DNA from: Bacteroidales bacterium
GTDB lineage: Bacteria > Bacteroidota > Bacteroidia > Bacteroidales > GCA-2748055
Reading direction: 5' to 3'
Assembly (NCBI GenBank): GCA_023135025.1
Contig: JAGLTY010000137.1
Coordinates: 1-6,237, forward strand
DNA length: 6,237 nt
Shown here: piece by piece, positions 1 through 6,237 of the stretch
Numbering within the stretch: position 1 is the first letter of the stretch
How the letters are laid out: each line of letters starts with the position of its first letter
Notes under the pieces: model-generated
What the model was told of the DNA's origin: nothing
Databases searched by the model: none
The model's input: the letters and a program-made list of their open reading frames with translations, nothing else
Program-made: the position numbers and the translations under genes

Positions 1-953
1 CTATCAGCCAGGGCTTCTCCTATATATCTTGACTTTTCAAATTTTTCACCTTTACTGTGCGGACTATGGCTGCCTACGCTTCCTGCAAAAAACAGCGCCA
101 TGTCAATCCCCTCACTTTCAAGCTTTCGCTGCCAGTAACCGGGGTAATCTGCACTGATCTGCATATTCCATCCACCCAGGGTTGTTGCATGTGCATCAAA
201 TGAACCCAGCAGGGCTCTTTTGCCCGAGTTCTGATTTGCTGCGATATAGATAAATTCGGAATTCTTTTCGCCCCTCTCTCCCACAAGCCGGTTCGAAATC
301 AAACCGGGTGCCTCAAAGCTGCCTGATCCAATTTGCCCCGGTTGCAAATCTTCAACGGCATTTTCAATGGCATTGCTAAATTGCCGGACCAGCCACACTT
401 CCACATTGGGATTTGACTCTCCTGCAAACTCTTTTCCCACAAACCCTTCAGACCACGCTCCCACACCGGAGTGTGTATGCGTGGCAGAGAAAAAAAGTTG
501 ATTCCGGTTTATGCCCATCTTTTCCCTTACAAGCCTGGTAACACCCTCAGTAATATTTGGAGGAACAATCAACATATCAGACCCAATCAGAACCAGTAGT
601 TGCTCCTCTACCCGGATAGCCACTGCCTTCACAAAAAGACTGTCATGAATTCCTTCTGCAAATGTTCCCTTTCTGCTCCCAAAACCCGCCAGAGGGATCT
701 CTTTAAAAACACCTGCTCCAGGATCATCTTCCGCTGCACCTAAAGCGGGGGTTATGCTTACTCTGGCAAATCCAACCTCAACTTCACCTTCTGCCAGTGA
801 TAATTGAGCTGATATACTATCAAGACGTGCTCTGGTCTCACTATAATAGTCCCTTTCAAAATAAGGTGAATAATCCACCCTCTCCAGAGCCAAGAGGAGA
901 ACAATAAACAGAACCAGGATGATTGCTCCCAATATTTTCAGAAAAGTTCGCAT
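1..953 (-). CDS. Neutral/alkaline ceramidase-family hydrolase, membrane-anchored (C-terminus cut by window edge)
   Basis: The reading frame is open from ATG at 953 down to base 1 and gives 317 residues with no stop, so the C-terminal part lies outside. Residues 1-24 have one Arg/Lys-flanked hydrophobic helix with no clear cleavage site, suggesting a periplasm-facing protein anchored in the inner membrane. Marks of the neutral ceramidase N-terminal domain: GFARVSITPA at 61-70, GIHDSLFVKA at 101-110, the metal-site motif THTHSG at 158-163, SNR at 220-222, a second likely metal His (H255 in FDAHATTLG), SADYPGYW at 267-274, and SVGSHSP at 292-298, where S297 aligns with the family's nucleophilic serine (usual form NVGDVSP). 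Known members cleave the amide bond of ceramide to give sphingoid base and fatty acid with a zinc ion. The loop here is divergent, so the true substrate is open. It is divergent to the rhamnosidase gene. ATG 953 is chosen because it begins the membrane helix; the frame is closed upstream by a stop at 996-998. No strong ribosome binding site is seen. Confidence 0.85.
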   Translation of the reverse strand, partial: MRTFLKILGAIILVLFIVLLLALERVDYSPYFERDYYSETRARLDSISAQLSLAEGEVEVGFARVSITPALGAAEDDPGAGVFKEIPLAGFGSRKGTFAEGIHDSLFVKAVAIRVEEQLLVLIGSDMLIVPPNITEGVTRLVREKMGINRNQLFFSATHTHSGVGAWSEGFVGKEFAGESNPNVEVWLVRQFSNAIENAVEDLQPGQIGSGSFEAPGLISNRLVGERGEKNSEFIYIAANQNSGKRALLGSFDAHATTLGGWNMQISADYPGYWQRKLESEGIDMALFFAGSVGSHSPHSKGEKFEKSRYIGEALAD

Positions 954-965
954 ATTTATGTCCAG

Positions 966-973
966 CAAATTTA
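966..973 (-). promoter_or_regulatory. Possible Bacteroidota -7 box for the ceramidase-family gene
   Basis: Read on the minus strand, these bases are TAAATTTG, a full match to the Bacteroidota -7 consensus TAnnTTTG. They lie 12 bp before the ATG at 953. The -33 element is poor: TTTA at 990-993 is the nearest candidate, with a 16-bp gap. The implied leader would be only a few bases long, which counts against it. In AT-rich sequence a match this short can arise by chance. No comparable match for the plus-strand genes was found in the 68-bp divergent spacer at 954-1021. Confidence 0.25.
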
Positions 974-1021
974 ACACATTTATTTTCCCTAAATTCTATC
1001 ATCACAATGATCCTGCTTCTT

Positions 1022-3169
1022 ATGAAGATTAAACAGTGGCACATCAACCTCTTTGTCATGCTGGCGCTCAGCGCTTGTGGGACTGGTGTGGAGAAACCAA
1101 CGGGCCTGATGACAGAGTTTATTCGCCATCCTGAGAATGTGAGAATTTTAGATAACAAACCGGAATTTACCTGGATCATACCGGATGAAGCTATCGAACA
1201 GACTGCGTATCAAATTGAGGTGGCTTCCTCCCTCGATAAAATCAACAACAATGATGCTGATATTTGGGAGAGTGGAAAAATACCGGGAAACAGATCAACC
1301 GAAGTTGAGTTCAATGGTACGGATTTAAAGGAAAACGCAGATTACTATTGGAGGGTTCGGATTTGGAATAACCTGGATAAACCCACAGCTTATTCATCAA
1401 TCCAACATTTTAGAACGGGCAGTATTAAGGGATATGCCACCACCCCTAATAAATTTCGAACCGCTCTAAACAGACCTGTTAAAAGGGTTAAAAAATCAGA
1501 AGGTCACTATTTTTTTGATTTTGGCAAGGCTGGATTTGGCACCCTTGAATTAACTCTGAAACCAACGCATACTGACACCTTAATCATTCATTTAGGAGAA
1601 AAATTAACAGCTGATCATCAAATTGACAGGAACCCTCCGGGTTCTGTACGCTATCAAAAAACGGAATTAATAATTAAGCCACAGAAAACCAGCTATCAGC
1701 TAAACCTCTCCCCCAATATACGAAATACAGCACCCGGCGCTGTACAACTCCCTGATTCATTAGGAGTAGTGATGCCTTTCCGCTATTGTGAAATAGAAAA
1801 TAGTCCTGTTGAACTTGATGATAATCATGTATTTCAAAAATTATATTTCTACACATTTGATGATAAGGCAAGTTACTTTAACAGCTCCGATACCATATTG
1901 AACCAGATTTGGGAACTCTGTAAGTATAGCATTAAAGCAACCTCATTTGGAGGTCTCTATATCGATGGCGACCGGGAAAGAATACCATATGAAGGCGATG
2001 CATATATCAATCAACTGGGACACTACTGCACCGACCGTGAGTATTCCCTGGCCAGGTTGACAAATGAATATTTTATGCATCACCCCACCTGGCCAACCGA
2101 GTGGATCCTGCATACGGTTCCGATGTTTTATAAAGATTACCTCTATACCGGAAACTTAGAATCTATAGCGCACTACTATGATCTGTTGAAAATGAAAACC
2201 CTCTGTTTTCTTGCCCGGGAAGATGGGCTAATCAGTGTCAATTCAGAAAAATTAAATGCTGAAACCATGCGGAAACTGGGATTTAGTAATCCCGAAGCCC
2301 GGCTCCGTGATCTTGTGGACTGGCCTCCCGGACAAAAAGATACCGGGTGGCAGCTGGCGACTCCCGAAGGAGAGAGAGACGGCTACGATATGGTTGATGT
2401 GAATACGGTTGTGAACTCTTTTTACTATTGGAACCTGGAAATAATGGCAGAAATAGCGGGTTTACTTGATAAAAAGAGGGATGTGGAATTTTTCCGGGAG
2501 TTGGCCCTGAAAGTGAAAAAGAGCATCAACGAGACCCTGATTGACCACAAGAGAGGAGTTTATATGGATGGAGAAGGTTCTTTACACGCCTCCCTGCATG
2601 CCAATATGCTTCCACTTGCCGTAGGATTGGTACCTGACCACTACAGGGATAGCGTAATCACATTTATAAAATCCCGGGGAATGGCTTGCAGTGTGTACGG
2701 TGCTCAGTTTTTACTGGAAGGCTTATATATTGCAGGGGAAGCAGAATACGCCAAAAGTTTATTGACTGCGACCCACGACAGGAGCTGGTGGAACATGATA
2801 AAATCCGGATCCACCATTACCATGGAAGCCTGGGATATGAAATATAAGCCAAACTCCGATTGGAATCATGCATGGGGAGCCGTTCCTGCAAATATTATTC
2901 CGAGGTATCTCTGGGGAATAAGACCAACAAAACCGGGTTTTGCAGAAGTGAAGATCCAACCTCAGCCGGGAGACTTAACTTTCAGTGAAATTAAATTTCC
3001 TACGATACGGGGTTCCATAGAAGCTGAATTCAAGCTGAATTCAAAAAACAATCAAGAGTTTAAGATTAGAATCCCGGCGAACATGAAGGCAAATCTTGTG
3101 CTGCCAGGGGAAGAAAACACTATTTCTCTTGAAGCAGGATGGAATACCATTGAAATTCAGAAAAAATAA
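1022..3169 (+). CDS. GH78-type alpha-L-rhamnosidase, lipoprotein
   Basis: A 715-residue exported enzyme expected to release terminal alpha-L-rhamnose from glycans or glycosides by inversion. Start ATG 1022 is chosen because it yields a textbook lipoprotein signal: MKIKQW, a hydrophobic stretch, then lipobox LSAC with Cys19. The frame is open back to 923, but that extension would bury the signal and overlap the divergent gene; ATG 1007 is a second option. Residues about 33-133 form an Fn3-like N-terminal domain of rhamnosidases (WESGKI, YYWRVRIWNN). Beta-rich segments follow to about 290, then the (alpha/alpha)6 barrel with DGDRERIPYEGDA (D315, E319, D326), matching the acidic GH78 motif, DWPPGQ at 433-438, and TMEAWD with E602 as the likely catalytic base. 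NHAWGAVP at 615-622 and the following beta domain are the usual GH78 C-terminus. At 715 residues it is shorter than many GH78 enzymes of about 900-1100. No acidic surface-export signal follows Cys19, so periplasmic or surface location is undecided. Probably the first gene of a two-gene operon. Confidence 0.88.
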   Translation: MKIKQWHINLFVMLALSACGTGVEKPTGLMTEFIRHPENVRILDNKPEFTWIIPDEAIEQTAYQIEVASSLDKINNNDADIWESGKIPGNRSTEVEFNGTDLKENADYYWRVRIWNNLDKPTAYSSIQHFRTGSIKGYATTPNKFRTALNRPVKRVKKSEGHYFFDFGKAGFGTLELTLKPTHTDTLIIHLGEKLTADHQIDRNPPGSVRYQKTELIIKPQKTSYQLNLSPNIRNTAPGAVQLPDSLGVVMPFRYCEIENSPVELDDNHVFQKLYFYTFDDKASYFNSSDTILNQIWELCKYSIKATSFGGLYIDGDRERIPYEGDAYINQLGHYCTDREYSLARLTNEYFMHHPTWPTEWILHTVPMFYKDYLYTGNLESIAHYYDLLKMKTLCFLAREDGLISVNSEKLNAETMRKLGFSNPEARLRDLVDWPPGQKDTGWQLATPEGERDGYDMVDVNTVVNSFYYWNLEIMAEIAGLLDKKRDVEFFRELALKVKKSINETLIDHKRGVYMDGEGSLHASLHANMLPLAVGLVPDHYRDSVITFIKSRGMACSVYGAQFLLEGLYIAGEAEYAKSLLTATHDRSWWNMIKSGSTITMEAWDMKYKPNSDWNHAWGAVPANIIPRYLWGIRPTKPGFAEVKIQPQPGDLTFSEIKFPTIRGSIEAEFKLNSKNNQEFKIRIPANMKANLVLPGEENTISLEAGWNTIEIQKK
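3021..3044 (+). repeat. Short tandem direct repeat inside the rhamnosidase gene
   Basis: AAGCTGAATTC occurs twice in tandem (3021-3031 and 3032-3042), and the match runs two bases further into 3043-3044. It lies in the C-terminal beta domain, encoding EAEFKLNSK. The 11-base unit is not a multiple of three, so a recent simple duplication would have shifted the frame. The downstream protein still looks like a normal GH78 C-terminus (RIPANMKANLVLP), so chance or an old compensated event is more likely. Confidence 0.6.
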
Positions 3170-3223
3170 CAATATTGTACTCACCAGAAGCAAACTAAAA
3201 ACTTGCGCTTCATTATTAGCGAT

Positions 3224-5569
3224 ATGAATAAGAGAGTGCTATTCATCTTTGTCTGCATCATCAATGGTTTAAGTATGAACGGATGGGCACAGTCAACCTT
3301 TTCAACCGGATCTTTCAGCCTGACCCTCGATGAACGGGGTTCCATTACAGGGCTTATAGACATTGCCAGAGATGTGAATTATGCTTCCGGGGAAGTCTCC
3401 CGTTTAATCGGCATTGTAAGGAAAGGAGAGATTATCGACCCAATTGGTTTTCATGCTGATACAGAAACAATAAACTATACGTTTCCCCATGGTTATAACG
3501 TAGCTCTGAAAGTGAAAAACCAGGGAACATATCTTAGAATCGAAGTTATTTCAGTTCACAATTCCAGTAAAGTTGATGCCATCATTTGGGGGCCTGTAAA
3601 AACTACCATTGCTGAAACCATCGGTGAGTTTGTGGGAGTGGTTCGAAACAAGGAATATGCCATTGGTATCCAGACACTTAATGTAAAAACCACCGGGGGG
3701 ATGCTTGCAAACGAGGAAGGGTATGTTCCTCCAAGGGGGAGTACAGCCCTGCAACAGGATTATGGATCCAGTCTTCAGGCATTCTGCATCAACCGGGCCA
3801 GGCCACAACTTATTGAAGTATGGAACGGATTCGGAAATACGGTTGTGGTTCCCAACCAGGAATTCGATCTGGAAGGGTCTGCTATTGCCCTTTTCGGAAT
3901 CGAAGAAGCAGGCGCACTGGATTTGATTGGCCAGATTGAGATTGGGGAGGACCTTCCTCACATCATGATAGATGGGGAATGGGTTAAAAACAGTCCACTG
4001 TCCGGCAGGCCGTACATCATCAGCAACTTTGGAGAGTCCACTGTAGACATGATGCTCGATTTTACTGAAAAGGTAGGATTCTACAGCCTGTACCAGAGCC
4101 ATCCTTTCAAAAACTGGGGCCATTTCGATCTGATCCCATCCCTGTTCCCCAATGGCCGCGAAGGAATGAAAGAGTGTGTAAGCAAAGCAAAGGACCGGAG
4201 CATCAGATTGGGGGTACATACACTTACAAATTTTATTACTACCAATGATCCCTTTGTAACGCCGGTACCCCACCCGGGACTTGCCATTTATGCCAATACC
4301 ATCATTACTGAGATGGTTGATGAGTCAAGCACTAACATTTACATTGAGAACCCCGCCTATTATGACAAGAAAACCACAGTCCAGGCTATCCGCCTTGGTG
4401 ATGAACTAATACGGTTTTCAGGAGTCACTGACCAAGCTCCGTACAAGCTGCTGGATTGCAAACGAGGGGCTTTTGGCACCAGTGTCTCCTCGCATGAAAA
4501 GGGAGCAAGCATAGCTCGAATGATCGATCATCCTTATAAAACGTTCTATCCCAATATGGACCTGCAGAACGAAATGATTGACAACCTGATCGATTTTTTC
4601 AATGAGACCGGCGTCTCTCACATGGATTTTGACGGTCATGAAGGAGCTTATTCCACAGGGTACGGGGATGCCTCCAAAGACTATTTTGCTTTGAGGTTCC
4701 TGGAAGGAGTAGATCAAATGGTAGTGAATGGAACCAGTCAGTCCAGTCACTTCTACTGGCACCTGAATACATACATGAACTGGGGCGAACCCTGGTATGG
4801 AGGCATGAGGGAAAGTCAAAATGAAATCCGTTTTAACAACCAGGCTGTACTGGAACGGAACTATCAGCCCAATATGCTGGGGTGGTTCTGGTACCAGGCC
4901 GGTACCACCATGGAGGAGATGGAGTGGATGCTGGCAAGGGCAGCTGGCTGGAATGCCGGATACGCCCTGGTAGTGAATCCCATAGCATTATCCCGAAATC
5001 CCAATACAGGGGAGGTGATTGAAGCTATCAAGACCTGGGAAGAGGCTAAAAACCGCTCTATTTTTAATGAGCAGCAGAAACAGCTACTAAAAGCGGGAGA
5101 AAATGATTTTTCTCTTCACAAAGTAAGTGACGATGAGTTTCAGTTACAGTATTACAAAAAGGATGAGTTTACTTATGAAAACCTGGCACTTCAACCTGGC
5201 CAGCCCCATTACAGCGAATGGGAATTCAATAATAATACCAGTGAACAGGGATTATATTTCCGGCTTGGGGCATCTGGTGCGGAAGGGACAATCGAGGAAA
5301 TTGTTCTGGAGCTGGACGGCTATCAAACCATTGAAATTCCAGTTTCATTAAAAGCAGGCTACAGCTGCATTTACGATGGAGGAGGGAGCCTGTTTATTTA
5401 CGATAACAAAGGGAGCCTGAAAAGGAAAAAGGAGGTACAGTGGGGAAGTATTAAACTGGATCATGGCTCACATGTTCTGCGGGTAACCTGCAGTTTCAGC
5501 AGCGACAGTGATCTGGAGCTGAAGGGAGTCATAAAGTTGAAAGATAAATTGGAACCTATTCACCTGTAG
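3224..5569 (+). CDS. Secreted glycoside hydrolase-like TIM-barrel protein, family not recognised
   Basis: A 781-residue protein I cannot place in a named family. ATG 3224 is chosen because MNKRVLFIFVCIINGLSM starts a signal peptide, with likely cleavage around A22-Q23 (NGWAQ/STF); a TTG at 3203 would add seven residues before it. Residues about 24-240 look like a beta-sandwich, as in the N-terminal domains of GH36, GH97 and GH31 enzymes. From about 263 the pattern suggests a TIM barrel: GFYSLYQ, FPNG at 308-311, LGVHT at 329-333, and an acidic strand end MDFDGHE with D468, D470 and E473 as candidate catalytic residues; R529-E530 (MRESQ) is another. A beta domain of about 78 residues (356-433) carrying GDELIRF, RGAFGT and SHEKGA interrupts the barrel. 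Residues about 633-781 form a second beta-rich region. Many Trp and Tyr residues (WYGG, GWFWYQ) suit carbohydrate stacking. It follows the rhamnosidase by 54 bp on the same strand with no terminator, so joint action on one glycan is inferred. The enzyme role is an inference from fold-like pattern and context. Confidence 0.75.
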   Translation: MNKRVLFIFVCIINGLSMNGWAQSTFSTGSFSLTLDERGSITGLIDIARDVNYASGEVSRLIGIVRKGEIIDPIGFHADTETINYTFPHGYNVALKVKNQGTYLRIEVISVHNSSKVDAIIWGPVKTTIAETIGEFVGVVRNKEYAIGIQTLNVKTTGGMLANEEGYVPPRGSTALQQDYGSSLQAFCINRARPQLIEVWNGFGNTVVVPNQEFDLEGSAIALFGIEEAGALDLIGQIEIGEDLPHIMIDGEWVKNSPLSGRPYIISNFGESTVDMMLDFTEKVGFYSLYQSHPFKNWGHFDLIPSLFPNGREGMKECVSKAKDRSIRLGVHTLTNFITTNDPFVTPVPHPGLAIYANTIITEMVDESSTNIYIENPAYYDKKTTVQAIRLGDELIRFSGVTDQAPYKLLDCKRGAFGTSVSSHEKGASIARMIDHPYKTFYPNMDLQNEMIDNLIDFFNETGVSHMDFDGHEGAYSTGYGDASKDYFALRFLEGVDQMVVNGTSQSSHFYWHLNTYMNWGEPWYGGMRESQNEIRFNNQAVLERNYQPNMLGWFWYQAGTTMEEMEWMLARAAGWNAGYALVVNPIALSRNPNTGEVIEAIKTWEEAKNRSIFNEQQKQLLKAGENDFSLHKVSDDEFQLQYYKKDEFTYENLALQPGQPHYSEWEFNNNTSEQGLYFRLGASGAEGTIEEIVLELDGYQTIEIPVSLKAGYSCIYDGGGSLFIYDNKGSLKRKKEVQWGSIKLDHGSHVLRVTCSFSSDSDLELKGVIKLKDKLEPIHL

Positions 5570-5587
5570 TCACAAATCCATTGTCGT

Positions 5588-6237
5588 TTATTGAGTATCA
5601 TTTGAATATGTCAACCCCCAGGGTGCCCTGATTTTGTCCATGATCTGCATTATTTGCAGTGATTCCTCCAATGGCATGAAGGGTGATTCCTTCAGCCCCT
5701 GTTTTATGCACCTCATCACCTCTTCTGCTTCATAGGTTAAACCGCCTTCGATGATCGGCTCTTCAAGCACTTCGGTCACTTTATCATTAATAATCAAAGT
5801 TGCTTTTGTGGGAATGGAAAAGAGCTCATCCACTTTGATATATCCTTCCGTTCCATAGATATACGCATCATTGACCGCATTTGTACGCAGAGCAAAGGAG
5901 AGATTGGCGATTTCACCCTTATCATATTTTAAAAGTGCAGCGCCCTGTTCATCAGACCCCAGAGCACCGATATGACCAAATCCAACCACGCTATCAGGAG
6001 GTTTATTGAAGATCATGGATGCAAATGAGATCACATACACTCCCAGGTCGAGCAAGCTACCCCCACCCAATTGGGGATTAAGATGTCTCTGTGAAGGGGT
6101 GAAATCAGCTCGTTTGCAGAAGGAGGCTTTCAACATTCTTACTTCACCGATTTCCCCATCCCTGATCCATTTCATAAGCTTCTTCACCAGCGGTACATGC
6201 CGGGTCACCATCGCCTCCATTAAAAACACATTCTCTT
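5588..6237 (-). CDS. Gfo/Idh/MocA-family NAD(P)-dependent oxidoreductase (N-terminus cut by window edge)
   Basis: 215 residues are visible before the TAA at 5588-5590. The frame runs unbroken to the right edge. A GTG at 6229 could serve as a start, but it falls inside a conserved stretch (ENVFLMEAMVTRH), so the real start lies beyond the window and about 110-120 residues, holding the Rossmann nucleotide-binding fold and the usual EKP lysine motif, are missing. What remains is the typical C-terminal substrate domain: IGEVRMLKASF, GGGSLLDLGVYVISFASMIF in two overlapping pieces (Asp and Tyr in DLGVY sit where this family keeps active-site residues), IYGTEGYIKVD, and a final helix EESLQIMQIMDKIR. 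The closest relatives by pattern are the dihydrodiol or glucose-fructose type dehydrogenases that oxidise or reduce sugars and cyclic polyols. There is no export signal in the visible part. It converges on the hydrolase gene with only 18 bp between the stops. The substrate cannot be told. Confidence 0.87.
   Translation of the reverse strand, partial: ENVFLMEAMVTRHVPLVKKLMKWIRDGEIGEVRMLKASFCKRADFTPSQRHLNPQLGGGSLLDLGVYVISFASMIFNKPPDSVVGFGHIGALGSDEQGAALLKYDKGEIANLSFALRTNAVNDAYIYGTEGYIKVDELFSIPTKATLIINDKVTEVLEEPIIEGGLTYEAEEVMRCIKQGLKESPFMPLEESLQIMQIMDKIRAPWGLTYSNDTQ

Noticed and set aside
923..1021. The 33-codon upstream extension of the rhamnosidase frame as a true N-terminus.
   Set aside because: It would place a lipoprotein signal internally and overlap the first codons of the divergent gene. 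ATG 1022 gives a complete signal with lipobox.
856..1179. A 107-codon minus-strand open frame spanning the divergent spacer.
   Set aside because: It overlaps both the start of the ceramidase-family gene in another frame and the signal peptide region of the rhamnosidase, and its sequence is low in any recognisable pattern.
3187..3211. Inverted repeat GAAGC / GCTTC, with CAA/TTG inside, in the gap between the rhamnosidase and the hydrolase gene, as a possible terminator.
   Set aside because: The stem is five base pairs with a large loop, the inner pairing needs a bulge, and no T-run follows. The two genes are more likely transcribed together.
3551..4273. A 240-codon open frame on the minus strand, opposite the hydrolase gene.
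   Set aside because: The protein has no recognisable family pattern, and it lies fully within the well-supported plus-strand gene. It is a shadow frame.
4418..4819. A 133-codon open frame on the minus strand, opposite the hydrolase gene.
   Set aside because: It has no domain-like features and overlaps the plus-strand coding sequence throughout.
5588..6229. GTG at 6229 as the real start of the oxidoreductase.
   Set aside because: The residues before and after it (ENVFLMEAM) match an internal conserved stretch of the family, and the frame continues to the edge of the window. The gene is cut off, not short.

Overview
The window reads as a piece of a Bacteroidota (probably environmental or marine) chromosome. 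This rests on the protein types (a lipoprotein GH78-type rhamnosidase, a secreted glycan-active enzyme whose signal peptide ends in Ala-Gln, a ceramidase-fold protein), the lack of clear Shine-Dalgarno sites before the starts, and moderate GC by eye. The taxonomy is an inference; there is no rRNA or other marker.

Layout: (1) 1-953, minus strand: the first 317 residues of a membrane-anchored protein of the neutral/alkaline non-lysosomal ceramidase family, cut off by the left edge. (2) 954-1021: a 68-bp divergent spacer that must carry most of the promoter signals for both directions. (3) 1022-3169, plus strand: a compact GH78-type alpha-L-rhamnosidase lipoprotein. (4) 3224-5569, plus strand, 54 bp further on and probably in the same transcript: a large secreted protein that I cannot assign to a named family. 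It looks like a TIM-barrel glycoside hydrolase with flanking beta domains and a small beta domain inserted in the barrel. (5) 5588-6237, minus strand and convergent with an 18-bp gap: the C-terminal two thirds of a Gfo/Idh/MocA-type NAD(P)-dependent oxidoreductase, cut off by the right edge.

Taken together this looks like part of a carbohydrate (or glycoconjugate) utilisation locus: an exported rhamnosidase and a glycosidase-like partner to trim a rhamnose-containing substrate, a possible amidase/ceramidase-like hydrolase, and a sugar-type dehydrogenase. No SusC/SusD pair, regulator, transporter, RNA gene, mobile element or CRISPR array is visible. The best candidate for something undescribed is the 781-residue protein at 3224-5569.
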